Source of the DNA: JBPBQZ01 sp050955105
GTDB lineage: Bacteria; Pseudomonadota; Gammaproteobacteria; Burkholderiales; Burkholderiaceae
Assembly (NCBI GenBank): GCA_050955105.1
Contig: JBPBQZ010000014.1
Location: 1 to 64,000 of the forward strand
Direction: 5' to 3'
Length of the DNA stretch: 64,000 bases
The position numbers and the translations under genes are program-made. A model generated the notes under the pieces. That model ran no database searches and had not been told where the DNA came from. It saw nothing but the letters and a program-made list of their open reading frames with translations. Position 1 is the stretch's first letter. The number at the start of each line of letters is the position of its first letter. This document shows positions 26,105 to 35,623 of this stretch, piece after piece.

Positions 26105-28012
26105 TCAGGCAACCAGGGCAGTCAGGCTGCCCGGCTTTGCGCCCGCAATGTCGGCAAAAAAGCGTTGGCGAATCGATTGCTCGATGCCGGTCGCGTCGAG
26201 TCCGCACAGCGACAGCAATTTCGCAGGATCTCCGTGGTCGATGAAACGGTCGGGCAGCCCCAATTGCAGCACCGGGCAACTCAAACCGTGCGCGGCCAGC
26301 ACTTCCAGGCAAGCGGAGCCTGCGCCGCCCATGATCGCGCCTTCTTCCACAGTCACCAATGCGTCGTGCGTGGCCGCCAGTTCGCGCACCAGCGCCGCGT
26401 CGATCGGCTTGACGAAACGCATGTTCGCCACCGTCGCATCGAGCGCGGCGGCGGCTTCCAGGCTGGGCGCCACCATGCTGCCGAAAGCAAGGATCGCCAC
26501 GCGCCGGCCAGCAGCCTGCATCGAACGCCGGCGTACTTCACCCACCCCCAGCGGCAACGCCTGCATGGCCGTGACGATCGGCACACCCGGCCCGGCGCCA
26601 CGCGGATAACGCACGGCCGCCGGCCCTTCGACTTGCAAGGCCGTGAACAGCATCTGCCGGCATTCGTTTTCGTCGGACGCCGCCATGATGGTCATATTCG
26701 GCACGCAACGCATATAGACGATGTCATAGGCGCCGGCATGCGTGGCGCCGTCGGACCCGACCAGCCCGGCGCGATCGATCGCGAACGTGACCGGCAGGTT
26801 CTGCAAGGCCACATCGTGAATCAGTTGATCGTAGCCGCGCTGCAAGAAGGTCGAATAGATCGCCACCACGGGCCGCAGGCCTTCGGTTGCCAGGCCACCG
26901 GCGAACGTCACCGCGTGCTGCTCGGCAATGCCGACGTCGAAATAGCGGTCCGGGAATCTCTTCTCGAATTCCACCAGCCCGGAGCCCTCGCGCATCGCCG
27001 GCGTAATGCCGACCACCCGCGAATCAAGCTCCGCCGCGTCGCAGAGCCAGTCACCGAAAATCTGCGTGTAGGTTTTCTTGCCGGCTTTGGCCGGCTTGAT
27101 TCCTTCGGCCGGGTCGAATTTGCCAGGACCGTGATACAGCACCGGATCGGATTCGGCCAGCTTGTAGCCCTGTCCCTTGCGCGTGACGACGTGCAGGAAT
27201 TGCGGTCCCTTCAGGTCCTTGAGATTCTGCAGCGTGGGAATCAGTGAATCGAGATCATGGCCGTCGATGGGCCCGATGTAGTTGAAGCCGAACTCTTCGA
27301 ACAAGGTCGCCGGCACTACCATGCCCTTCGCATGCTCTTCGAATTTGCGTGCGAATTCGAGCATGGGCGGCGCTACGCGCAGCACCCGTTCCATCCCTTT
27401 CTTGGCCGCCGCATAGAACTTGCCGGACATCAGCCGCGCCAGATAGCGATTGAGCGCGCCGACCGGCGGCGAAATCGACATATCGTTGTCGTTCAGTACG
27501 ACGATGAGGGGTAACTCATCGTAAACGCCGGCGTTGTTCAACGCCTCGAACGCCATGCCAGCCGACATCGCGCCGTCACCGATCACGGCGATGGCGGTGC
27601 GGTCCTCGCCTTTCAGCCGACTTGCCAACGCCATGCCCAGCGCGGCCGATATCGAGGTGCTGGAGTGCGCCGTGCCGAAGGTATCGAAAATCGACTCGCT
27701 GCGGCGCGGGAAACCGGAAATGCCATCGAGCTGACGCAACGAAGCCATCGCTTCGCGACGTCCGGTAAGAATCTTGTGCGGGTAAGTCTGATGGCCCACA
27801 TCCCAGACAATGCGGTCGTAGGGCGTGTTGAACACATAGTGCAGCGCAATCGTCAACTCGACGGTGCCGAGATTGGAAGACAGATGACCGCCCGTCTGAG
27901 AAACGCTATCGAGTACGAACGCGCGCAGCTCGTCGGCCAGTGGCCGAAGCGTTTCGCGATCGAGTCGCCGCAGTGCGGCGGGCTCATTGATGGTTGTCAG
28001 CAGCTCGTACAT
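26105..28012 (-). CDS. dxs: 1-deoxy-D-xylulose-5-phosphate synthase
   Basis: A 635-residue thiamine-diphosphate enzyme that joins pyruvate and glyceraldehyde-3-phosphate in the first step of the MEP isoprenoid pathway. The TPP motif GDGAMSAGMAFEALNN, the DVGHQTYPHKILTGR substrate loop, and the transketolase-type AEQHAVTFAGGLA and DRAGLVGSDGATH segments are all present. It is third in the xseB-ispA-dxs block, 177 bp after ispA, so it may also have its own promoter. No TPP riboswitch was recognised in that gap. Confidence 0.97.
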   Translation of the reverse strand: MYELLTTINEPAALRRLDRETLRPLADELRAFVLDSVSQTGGHLSSNLGTVELTIALHYVFNTPYDRIVWDVGHQTYPHKILTGRREAMASLRQLDGISGFPRRSESIFDTFGTAHSSTSISAALGMALASRLKGEDRTAIAVIGDGAMSAGMAFEALNNAGVYDELPLIVVLNDNDMSISPPVGALNRYLARLMSGKFYAAAKKGMERVLRVAPPMLEFARKFEEHAKGMVVPATLFEEFGFNYIGPIDGHDLDSLIPTLQNLKDLKGPQFLHVVTRKGQGYKLAESDPVLYHGPGKFDPAEGIKPAKAGKKTYTQIFGDWLCDAAELDSRVVGITPAMREGSGLVEFEKRFPDRYFDVGIAEQHAVTFAGGLATEGLRPVVAIYSTFLQRGYDQLIHDVALQNLPVTFAIDRAGLVGSDGATHAGAYDIVYMRCVPNMTIMAASDENECRQMLFTALQVEGPAAVRYPRGAGPGVPIVTAMQALPLGVGEVRRRSMQAAGRRVAILAFGSMVAPSLEAAAALDATVANMRFVKPIDAALVRELAATHDALVTVEEGAIMGGAGSACLEVLAAHGLSCPVLQLGLPDRFIDHGDPAKLLSLCGLDATGIEQSIRQRFFADIAGAKPGSLTALVA

Positions 28013-28189
28013 TGATATCCATTTTAGGAAACTTTCGCGTGCGCATCGTTACTCTCCGGCGCCCTCGCCTTGGCAACTGCCCGGCTTATTGTCTCAAACC
28101 GAAGGTAAGGCCACGCCGCCAGGACGCCGACCCTCGCATAAACGCCGCTCCTGCGCGGCGCTTCCCAACGTCTTGATGTTGTATTTACG

Positions 28190-29104
28190 TCAATTGGCCC
28201 GCTCGACCACCAAATCCGCCATCTGCGCCAGCCGCTCGGTACTGCCGCCCAGCGCCGCCAGCCCGTCGAGCGCCGCGTGCGCCTCGGCGCACAGCGTCGT
28301 CGCTAGCTTACGCGACGCGTCGAGGCCGAGCACCGAGACATAAGTCGGTTTGTTGTCTTTTGCGTCTTTACCTGCTGTTTTTCCCAAAGTTGTCGAGTCG
28401 GCGGTTACGTCCAGCACGTCGTCGACCACCTGGAATGCCAAGCCGATTGCCGCTGAATAGGCATCCAGCCGAGCCAGCACCGCCGCATTGGCGACTGATC
28501 CGGCGCACAGCGCACCCATGCGCACGGCCGCGCGCAACAACGCGCCGGTTTTCATCCGATGCATCGTCTCGAGCGCCTCGCGGCTGAGCGACGTACCCAC
28601 GCTCTCCAGATCGATCGCCTGACCGCCCGCCATGCCCAGTGAACCGCTGGCGCGAGCCAGTTCGGCAACCAGCGGCGCGCGCAGTGCGGGCGACAAGGCG
28701 TCGGCGCACAAGGTGATGAAAGCTTGCGATTGCAGCGCGTCGCCCACCAGCAGCGCGGTCGGCTCGTCGTACTGAATATGCACGGTCGGCTTGCCGCGGC
28801 GCAGGGCGTCATCGTCCATAACCGGCATATCGTCGTGCACCAGCGAATACACATGAATCATTTCGACCGAGGCAGCCGCCACATCGAGTTGCTGCGCCGA
28901 GGCGCCGAACGCCGCGCCCGCGGCATGACAAAGCAGCGGACGGACGCGTTTGCCTCCGCCGAGCGCTGTGTAGCGCATGGCTTCGTGCAAGCGCGTCGGT
29001 GCCAGCGAGACGGCCGGCAGATAGTGGTCGAGGGCGGCTTCAGTGCGTGCGGCAATGCTGCGCATCCATTGGTCAAAGGGCATGGCCCGCTCAGCCTCAC
29101 TCAT
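28190..29104 (-). CDS. ispA: Farnesyl diphosphate synthase (short-chain polyprenyl synthase)
   Basis: A 304-residue all-helical prenyltransferase that makes farnesyl diphosphate from IPP and DMAPP. Both Asp-rich motifs are visible: HDDMPVMDDDALRRG (first DDxxD) and FQVVDDVLD (second). The GGKRVRP motif binds IPP. The start at 29104 (MSEAERAMPF) overlaps the xseB stop by 8 nt (ATGAGTGA), so the genes are translationally coupled. The product feeds undecaprenyl phosphate and quinone tails. Confidence 0.95.
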   Translation of the reverse strand: MSEAERAMPFDQWMRSIAARTEAALDHYLPAVSLAPTRLHEAMRYTALGGGKRVRPLLCHAAGAAFGASAQQLDVAAASVEMIHVYSLVHDDMPVMDDDALRRGKPTVHIQYDEPTALLVGDALQSQAFITLCADALSPALRAPLVAELARASGSLGMAGGQAIDLESVGTSLSREALETMHRMKTGALLRAAVRMGALCAGSVANAAVLARLDAYSAAIGLAFQVVDDVLDVTADSTTLGKTAGKDAKDNKPTYVSVLGLDASRKLATTLCAEAHAALDGLAALGGSTERLAQMADLVVERAN

Positions 29105-29399
29105 TTTCGTCGCCCTCACTGCCGGCGCCGGGGCGCTCGCCAGCTGCCGCACCGGGCAGCGGCCGCAGTACTTCACCGTCGAGTACACGCACCTGCTGCT
29201 CGGCTTTTTCCAATTGTTGCTGGCAAAACGTCACCAGCGTCGAGCCGCGGCGGTATGCCGCCAGCGAATCTTCGAGACTCAAACTGCCGCCTTCCATGCG
29301 CGACACCAAGGCCTCCAACTCCGCGAGAGCCGCTTCGTACGTCTGTGGAGTTTCATCTGGCGGCAGCGTGCCGCCAGGGGTTCCGACCGGTGTTCCCAT
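29097..29399 (-). CDS. xseB: Exodeoxyribonuclease VII small subunit
   Basis: A 100-residue helical subunit of the ExoVII nuclease, which digests single-stranded DNA. The typical core YEAALAELEALVSRMEGG, SLEDSLAAYRRG and CQQQLEKAEQQV (each quoted in part) is present. N-terminal Pro/Gly-rich and C-terminal acidic tails extend beyond the E. coli length of 80. The grouping with ispA and dxs is common in proteobacteria; the large subunit xseA is not in this window. Confidence 0.93.
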   Translation of the reverse strand: MGTPVGTPGGTLPPDETPQTYEAALAELEALVSRMEGGSLSLEDSLAAYRRGSTLVTFCQQQLEKAEQQVRVLDGEVLRPLPGAAAGERPGAGSEGDENE

Positions 29400-29505
29400 A
29401 TATAGGTGGCGTCAGGCAAATCCGGCATTTTACGGCAATCTGCGCGCAGTGGAATTGCCGCCGGGCGGATAAGGCCGCCAGCGAGCCCCTGGCAACGCGG
29501 AAAAT

Positions 29506-30477
29506 TCAGCGATATTGCAACAATATCTTACCGATGCTGGCGCGCGAGGCCAGCGCCTGCAAGGCAGCGGCGGCGTCCTCGATCGGCAGGATACGATCGA
29601 TCGGCAAACGCAAGCGCCCATCGCCGATCATGTCGAAAATTGCTGTGAGGCTGGCCATCATGACCGGGCGATTTGCGTACAGCTGCGGCACCGCGAAGCC
29701 GCTCACCGACAACGAATGCGCAGCCAGAAAACCTGGATCGATCGGGTCGGGACGGCCACCGGCTCGGCCGAAAAGAATGATGTGGCCGAAACGCGCCAGA
29801 TTGCGCAGTCCGGCGTCGAAGGTTGGCTTGCCGACCCCGTCGAGTATCAAGTCAGCACCGCGCCCGGCGGTGAGTTCGCGCAGTCGCGGTCCGAAATCTT
29901 CCGTCGCGTAATTGATGATGTCGTCGGCACCGGCCGCGCGGGCCGCCTGCGCCTTGGCTTCGGAAGACACCGTGCCGATCACGCGCGCACCGCCGGCTTT
30001 GGCGATCTGCACGGCGGCAAGCCCCACCCCGCCGGCGGCCGAATGCACCACCACCGTCTGGCCGGCGACCAGTCGATGCATGGTATGCAGCAGGTGATAG
30101 GCGGTGAGACTGGCGATGGGAAACGCCGCGCCTTGTTCCAGGCTGATGGCATCGGTCAGCGGCAACAGCCGACCTTGACGCACCACTGAATATTCGGCGA
30201 ACGCGCCCAGGCCGATGTAGGCGACCCGCATGCCCGGCTGGAAATCGGATACGCCCTCGCCCACCTCGACGATGGTGCCGGCGGCTTCCATGCCGGGAAT
30301 GTCGGGCAGCGTGGGCTTGACGAAGTATTCGCCGCGGATGAACAGCAGGTCGCCGAAATTCAGGCCCATGAACTCGTTGTGGACGAGTACGGCACCGGCG
30401 CCAGGCTGCGGGCGGGGAATGCGGTCGAGCTGCAAAACCTCGGGACCGCCGAGGCGATGGAAACGAACCGCGCGCAT
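29506..30477 (-). CDS. Zinc-free MDR-family NADPH:quinone oxidoreductase-like protein
   Basis: A 323-residue medium-chain dehydrogenase/reductase. It has the GroES-like N-terminal half (NFGDLLFIRGEYF), the Rossmann motif HSAAGGVGLAAVQIAK near residue 140-155, and the AGADDIINY segment of quinone oxidoreductases. The structural zinc cysteines of alcohol dehydrogenases are absent, which favours the quinone oxidoreductase/zeta-crystallin group. Its substrate cannot be told. It is divergent from the Rieske oxygenase gene across a 136-bp gap, so co-regulation is possible. Confidence 0.82.
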   Translation of the reverse strand: MRAVRFHRLGGPEVLQLDRIPRPQPGAGAVLVHNEFMGLNFGDLLFIRGEYFVKPTLPDIPGMEAAGTIVEVGEGVSDFQPGMRVAYIGLGAFAEYSVVRQGRLLPLTDAISLEQGAAFPIASLTAYHLLHTMHRLVAGQTVVVHSAAGGVGLAAVQIAKAGGARVIGTVSSEAKAQAARAAGADDIINYATEDFGPRLRELTAGRGADLILDGVGKPTFDAGLRNLARFGHIILFGRAGGRPDPIDPGFLAAHSLSVSGFAVPQLYANRPVMMASLTAIFDMIGDGRLRLPIDRILPIEDAAAALQALASRASIGKILLQYR

Positions 30478-30542
30478 CGTTTTTTAACTTTTTGCGATAA
30501 CGGACGCAAGCATAGCATGGCAAGGAGTCGAGAAGCGGCAGG

Positions 30543-30548
30543 TATAAT
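30543..30548 (+). promoter_or_regulatory. Candidate -10 box of the Rieske oxygenase gene
   Basis: A perfect TATAAT hexamer 65 bp before the Rieske oxygenase start in the divergent gap. The -35 region is weak. Confidence 0.45.
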
Positions 30549-30613
30549 CTCGGGTTCTCAATCGACGCCGCTGATTGCGTTGTTCGCTACTTTCACGCGT
30601 TCCGGGAGTGGGG

Positions 30614-31744
30614 ATGTCCAATCTGAGCCACGCGTTGCAAGCGAAGTCGGTGTCCAGCCAACTTCCAGTCACCGCTTATTTCGACCAGGCCCTGTTCCAA
30701 CGCGAACTCGATGTCTTGTTCGCGCGTAGCCCGCGTTATGTCGGGCATGAATTGATGGTGCCCGCACCGGGCGATTATTTCGCGTTACCCGGCGAGGGTA
30801 GCGGCCGCGCGCTCGTGCGCGACGGCGACAGCCGCATCGAACTGCTGTCCAACGTCTGCCGGCATCGGCAAGCCATCATGCTGGAGGGGCGCGGCCAAGG
30901 CTCGCATATCGTCTGCCCGCTGCATCGCTGGACCTATGACCTGAACGGCCAGCTATTGGGCGCGCCGCATTTCCCCGACAATCCCTGTCTGAATCTGTCG
31001 CGCTTTGCGCTCGACAACTGGCAGGGGCTGCTGCTCGAACCACCGCGTCAACCGCGGCCGGGCGGCTTGCCGCGCAATATGGAACGCGAACTCGCCGGGC
31101 TCGGTCCGGCGCGGCGGCTCGATTTTTCCGGCTATGTGTTCGATCACGTCGAAATTCACGAATGCAATTACAACTGGAAGACCTTCGTCGAGGTTTATCT
31201 GGAGGACTACCACGTCGAGCCGTTTCATCCGGGGCTCGGCAAATTCGTGTCTTGCGAAGACCTGCAGTGGGAGTTCAGCGACTGGCACAGCGTACAGACG
31301 GTTGGCGTGCACAAGGCGCTGCAAAAACCGGGCACGCAAACCTACCGCGCGTGGCATGACGCGATACTGTCGTTCAATCAGGGAAAGACGCCCGAATTCG
31401 GCGCGATCTGGATGCTGTATTACCCCTACTTGATGATCGAGAGCTATCCGAACGTGCTGGTCGTGTCGTGGTTGATCCCACGCAGTCCGACGCATACGAC
31501 CAACGTCGTCGAGTTCTACTATCCGGAAGAGATCGCGCTGTTCGAGCGTGAGTATGTGGAAGCGGAACGCGCGGCTTATATGGAGACGGTGGCGGAGGAC
31601 GACGAAATCGCTGAACGCATGGATGCCGGGCGGCGCGCACTGATGCAACGCGGCGTTTCGGAGGTCGGACCCTATCAGAGTCCGATGGAATCCGGCATGC
31701 AGCACTTCCACGAATTCTTGCGCCGGGAACTGGGCGATATCTAG
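30614..31744 (+). CDS. Rieske (2Fe-2S) ring-hydroxylating oxygenase alpha-type subunit
   Basis: A 376-residue protein with an N-terminal Rieske domain (C82-x-H84 and C101-x2-H104) and a C-terminal mononuclear iron domain. The 2-His-1-carboxylate ligands appear in EDYHVEPFH (residues about 198-206), with a bridging Asp. The start at 30614 follows a GGGAG-like ribosome binding site. No ferredoxin, reductase or beta subunit lies nearby, so electrons must come from elsewhere. Genes of this type next to dxs/ispA are common in Burkholderia, but the substrate is unknown to me; aromatic ring or amine demethylation are possible. Confidence 0.87.
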   Translation: MSNLSHALQAKSVSSQLPVTAYFDQALFQRELDVLFARSPRYVGHELMVPAPGDYFALPGEGSGRALVRDGDSRIELLSNVCRHRQAIMLEGRGQGSHIVCPLHRWTYDLNGQLLGAPHFPDNPCLNLSRFALDNWQGLLLEPPRQPRPGGLPRNMERELAGLGPARRLDFSGYVFDHVEIHECNYNWKTFVEVYLEDYHVEPFHPGLGKFVSCEDLQWEFSDWHSVQTVGVHKALQKPGTQTYRAWHDAILSFNQGKTPEFGAIWMLYYPYLMIESYPNVLVVSWLIPRSPTHTTNVVEFYYPEEIALFEREYVEAERAAYMETVAEDDEIAERMDAGRRALMQRGVSEVGPYQSPMESGMQHFHEFLRRELGDI

Positions 31745-31841
31745 AGGTGGCGCGCGGACCCAGGTTGCCATGCACGGGGCCGCGCCGATGGCCGATCATC
31801 GAAGCGCGCTCGCAGCAGCGCCAACGCTTGAAGGACCGAAC

Positions 31842-32795
31842 ATGAGTATGGATGATTTTTCGACGCCGCCCGCGGGCGGCTCACTCCTGACCGGCTCGAC
31901 CAGCACAGCGGACGAGACGCTGGTCGCGTCACCGTTGATTACAGCCGAAGCGTTAGCCATGCGCTTGCGCCAGGCTGAGGATCACACGATCGTTTTCGAC
32001 TGCCGCTTCGATCTGGCCGCTCCCGATACGGCCGAGCGTGCCTACGCGACCGCGCATGTGCCAGGCGCGTTGTATCTTCACCTGGACCGCGACCTGGCGG
32101 GCAGCAAAACTGGCGCCAATGGTCGGCATCCGTTGCCGTCCCGCGCGGCATTGCAGCAACGGATGGCAGCGCTAGGCGTGAACGACGACACCCTCGTGGT
32201 TGGCTACGATGCGCAAGACGGCATGTATGCGGCACGCCTGTGGTGGTTGTTGCGCTGGCTTGGACATGCGCAAGTGCAGGTACTCGATGGCGGCCTGCAA
32301 GCCTGGCAAGGCGCCGGCTTCGAGGTCACTAGCGAACTGCCGCCGAGTCCCGACCGAGTGACGGGCAATTTCAGCGATCGGCCAGCGTTGGTAGAAGCGG
32401 TCGATGTGGCCCAGCTCGAGACGCTGATTACCACGGGTTCGAAAGCGCGGTTAATCGTCGACGCGCGGGCGCCCGATCGCTTTCGCGGCGAAAACGAGAC
32501 GATGGACCCGGTCGGCGGCCACATTCCCGGCGCGATAAATCGTCCTTTCAAGCAAAACCTCGACGCACAGGGTCGCTTCAAGGCGCCGCAAACACTACGC
32601 GCGGAATTCGAGGCCTTGCTGGCCGGCCATCCGGCCGCCGAGACCATCCAGCAATGCGGGTCGGGCGTTACCGCCTGCCACAACCTGCTGGCTCTCGAAG
32701 TCGCGGGCTTGCCAGGCGCGGCGCTGTATCCCGGATCTTGGAGCGAATGGAGCGCCGACGCCAAGCGGCCGGTAGCACGCGGCGCCGCAAGCTAG
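31842..32795 (+). CDS. sseA: 3-mercaptopyruvate / thiosulfate sulfurtransferase
   Basis: A 317-residue tandem rhodanese. The N-terminal, inactive rhodanese domain spans about residues 20-170. The C-terminal domain has catalytic Cys272 in CGSGVTA; a CGSGVT loop is characteristic of 3-mercaptopyruvate sulfurtransferases, whereas thiosulfate enzymes have a more basic loop. The start at 31842 is chosen for its AAGGA ribosome binding site; an upstream in-frame ATG (31770) adds 24 unsupported residues. It is 97 bp downstream of the Rieske gene and convergent with polA. It would supply persulfide sulfur or detoxify cyanide. Confidence 0.87.
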   Translation: MSMDDFSTPPAGGSLLTGSTSTADETLVASPLITAEALAMRLRQAEDHTIVFDCRFDLAAPDTAERAYATAHVPGALYLHLDRDLAGSKTGANGRHPLPSRAALQQRMAALGVNDDTLVVGYDAQDGMYAARLWWLLRWLGHAQVQVLDGGLQAWQGAGFEVTSELPPSPDRVTGNFSDRPALVEAVDVAQLETLITTGSKARLIVDARAPDRFRGENETMDPVGGHIPGAINRPFKQNLDAQGRFKAPQTLRAEFEALLAGHPAAETIQQCGSGVTACHNLLALEVAGLPGAALYPGSWSEWSADAKRPVARGAAS

Positions 32796-32869
32796 GAAAG
32801 CCTCGAGCCCGCGCGGCTGCAGCTGCGTCTGCTCCCTGGCTATAGGCGCAGCGCGCGCCGCATCGCGCG

Positions 32870-35623
32870 TCAGTGCGCCTCTTCCCAATTGAGGCCAAAG
32901 CCCACGTCGGCCACCAGTGGCACGCGCAGGGACTTCACCGCGCACATCAATGCGGGCAAGGTCTGGCGCACTTCCTCGAGTTCGGCCTCGGGCACTTCCA
33001 GCACGAGTTCGTCATGTACCTGCATGATCATGCGACTCGACAAGCCAGAGCTTTCCAGCCAACGCTGCACCGCAATCATCGACAGCTTGATCAGATCGGC
33101 CGCGGTACCCTGCATCGGCGCATTGATCGCCGCACGCTCGGCGGCCTGACGACGCGGGCCGCTGCCGCCGTTGATCTCGGGCAGCCACAGCCGCCGCCCG
33201 AATGCGGTTTCGACATAGCCGCGCTGGCGCGCGCTCGTGCGCGTCTGCTCCATATAGTGAGCAACGCCTGGATAGCGAACGAAGTAGCGGTCGATGTAGA
33301 GCTTGGCCGCATCACGCGTGATACCGAGATTCGAGGCCAGGCCGAACGCACTCATGCCATAAATCAAGCCGAAATTGATGACCTTGGCAACGCGCCGCTG
33401 ATCGTTCGACACCGCGTTGCCTGCCACGCCGAATATCTCCGCGGCGGTGGCGCGGTGAATGTCGTCGCCGCGCGCGAATGCCGCAACCAGGCTTTCGTCG
33501 CCCGAAATATGCGCCATGATGCGCAGCTCGATCTGCGAATAGTCGGCAGATACCAGCACAGCACCCGGTGGCGCGATGAAGGCCTCGCGTATGCGACGGC
33601 CCTCTCCAGTGCGCACGGGAATGTTCTGCAGATTCGGGTCGTTCGACGCCAGGCGTCCGGTTACCGCCACCGCTTGCGCATAGTTGGTATGCACGCGACC
33701 GGTGTCGGGATTGATCATGCGCGGCAGCTTGTCGGTATAAGTCGACTTCAGCTTGGACAAGCCGCGATAGTCGAGCAGTACCTTCGGCAGCGGAAAATCT
33801 TCGGCCAGCTTTTGCAACACGTCTTCGTCGGTCGACGGCGTCCCGCTAGGGGTTTTCTTAACTACCGGCAAGCCAAGCCGGGTAAAGAAGATTTCACCAA
33901 TCTGCTTCGGCGAATTCAAGTTGAACGGACCGCCGGCCAGCGCATAGGCCTGCTGTTCGAGCTCGACCAGGCGTAAGCCGATTTCATTGCTTTGGCGTCC
34001 GAGCAAATCGCTGTCGATCAGTACGCCATTACGCTCCATCACGCGCAATACCCGCGATACCGGCATTTCGATTTCGCGATAGATCGACTGCAGTCCCGCT
34101 TCCTCGAGCATCTGCGGATAAAGGTTTTGATGCAGGCGCAAGGTAATGTCTGCATCCTCGGCCGCGTACTGGGTAGCTGCTGCGACCGGCACCTCGTCGA
34201 AGCCGATCTGGCTAACGCCCTTGCCGCAGACTTCCTCGTACTTGATGGTCTTCACGCCTAGGTGACGGGTGGCGAGGCTGTCCATATCGTGGGTTCGATG
34301 CGACTCGAGCACATACGATTCGAGCAAGGTGTCGTGCTCGATGCCAGCCATTTTGATGCCGTAGTTGGCGAGTACCTGCTCGTCATACTTCATGTGCTGG
34401 CCGACCTTCTTGCGTGCGTCGCTTTCCAGCCAGTCGCGCAGCCTTGCCAGTACTTCGTCGAACGGCAGTTGTGCAGGTGTGTCCGGGCCGCGATGCGCGA
34501 GCGGCAGATAAGCGGCATGGCCGGCCTCGACCGCGAACGACATGCCGACCAGCCGCGCGCGCATAGGGTCGAGCGAGGTGGTCTCGGTATCGAATGCGGT
34601 CAGCTCGGCGGCATCGATGCGAGCGAACCAGGCGTCGAAGACTTCCCAGCTATCGATGACTTCATAGTGTCGAACCAGATCGGTCGCCGCGGCGGGCGGC
34701 GGCGCGTTGTCGCCGGATAGTGCACCGTGGTCTTCCAGCTCGGCATGCTGCAACTCACTGAGCCAGGTCTTGAAGCCGTGACGCGTGAAGATGTCGCGCA
34801 ACTCCTCGCGCGCCTCGGCGCCGGTGACCAATGACGCGCCAATCGATGCGACCTGCGGCACCAGATCGCAGTCGCGACGCACAGTCACCAGCTTGCGCGC
34901 CGTCGGCAGCCATTCCAGCGCGCGGCGCAGATTGTCGCCGACCGCACCCTTTATCTCGGCCGCGTGCGTAATCACACCATCCAGATCGCCGAACTGTGTC
35001 AGCCATTTGACAGCCGTCTTCGGACCGACTTTCTCGACCCCCGGAACGTTGTCGACCTGATCGCCGATCAGCGATAGGTAATCGACGATCAAGGCAGGGG
35101 ACACACCGAACTTGGCCAGCACCGCGGGCGGGTCGAGACGTTCGTTCGACATGGTATTGACCAGTGAGACCTGCTCACTGACCAGTTGGGCGAGATCTTT
35201 GTCGCCAGTGGAAACCACCGCGCGCATCCCCGCATGCGTAGCCTGTTCACAAAGCGTGGCGATCACATCGTCGGCTTCGACACCGTCGATCATCACCAGC
35301 GGCCAGCCGAGCGCGCGCACCGCGAGGTGGATAGGCTCGATCTGCCGGCTCAGATCGTCGGGCATCGACGGGCGATGCGCCTTGTAATCCGGATACCAGT
35401 CGTCACGGAAGGTCTTGCCTTTGGCATCGAATACACAGGCGCTATACTCTGCTGGAAATTCCTTTCGCAGCCTGCGCAGCATATTGATCATTCCGTACAG
35501 CGCGCCCGTCGGTTCGTTGTCGGGACCGCGCAGATCCGGCATGGCATGGTAGGCCCGGTATAAATAGCTCGATCCGTCTACAAGAAGCAGGGTCTTGCCT
35601 TCCAGGTTTGGTAGTTCCGACAT
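32870..35623 (-). CDS. polA: DNA polymerase I
   Basis: A 917-residue repair and Okazaki-maturation polymerase with all three domains. The 5'-3' exonuclease covers about residues 1-300 (LLLVDGSSYLYRAYHA). The 3'-5' exonuclease is apparently intact, since the DxE motif D345-T-E-T is present. The A-family polymerase has SADYSQIELR, KVINFGLIYGMSAFGL and the catalytic VHDELVLEV. The start at 35623 (MSELPNLEG) is chosen because the family N-terminus begins here, although the frame stays open to 35923. That start codon directly abuts the divergent LOG-family start (CATATG). Confidence 0.96.
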   Translation of the reverse strand: MSELPNLEGKTLLLVDGSSYLYRAYHAMPDLRGPDNEPTGALYGMINMLRRLRKEFPAEYSACVFDAKGKTFRDDWYPDYKAHRPSMPDDLSRQIEPIHLAVRALGWPLVMIDGVEADDVIATLCEQATHAGMRAVVSTGDKDLAQLVSEQVSLVNTMSNERLDPPAVLAKFGVSPALIVDYLSLIGDQVDNVPGVEKVGPKTAVKWLTQFGDLDGVITHAAEIKGAVGDNLRRALEWLPTARKLVTVRRDCDLVPQVASIGASLVTGAEAREELRDIFTRHGFKTWLSELQHAELEDHGALSGDNAPPPAAATDLVRHYEVIDSWEVFDAWFARIDAAELTAFDTETTSLDPMRARLVGMSFAVEAGHAAYLPLAHRGPDTPAQLPFDEVLARLRDWLESDARKKVGQHMKYDEQVLANYGIKMAGIEHDTLLESYVLESHRTHDMDSLATRHLGVKTIKYEEVCGKGVSQIGFDEVPVAAATQYAAEDADITLRLHQNLYPQMLEEAGLQSIYREIEMPVSRVLRVMERNGVLIDSDLLGRQSNEIGLRLVELEQQAYALAGGPFNLNSPKQIGEIFFTRLGLPVVKKTPSGTPSTDEDVLQKLAEDFPLPKVLLDYRGLSKLKSTYTDKLPRMINPDTGRVHTNYAQAVAVTGRLASNDPNLQNIPVRTGEGRRIREAFIAPPGAVLVSADYSQIELRIMAHISGDESLVAAFARGDDIHRATAAEIFGVAGNAVSNDQRRVAKVINFGLIYGMSAFGLASNLGITRDAAKLYIDRYFVRYPGVAHYMEQTRTSARQRGYVETAFGRRLWLPEINGGSGPRRQAAERAAINAPMQGTAADLIKLSMIAVQRWLESSGLSSRMIMQVHDELVLEVPEAELEEVRQTLPALMCAVKSLRVPLVADVGFGLNWEEAH

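Noticed and set aside
28013..28189. TPP riboswitch before dxs
   Set aside because: The gap has small GC hairpins but no recognisable TPP aptamer sequence such as CUGAGA with its partner.
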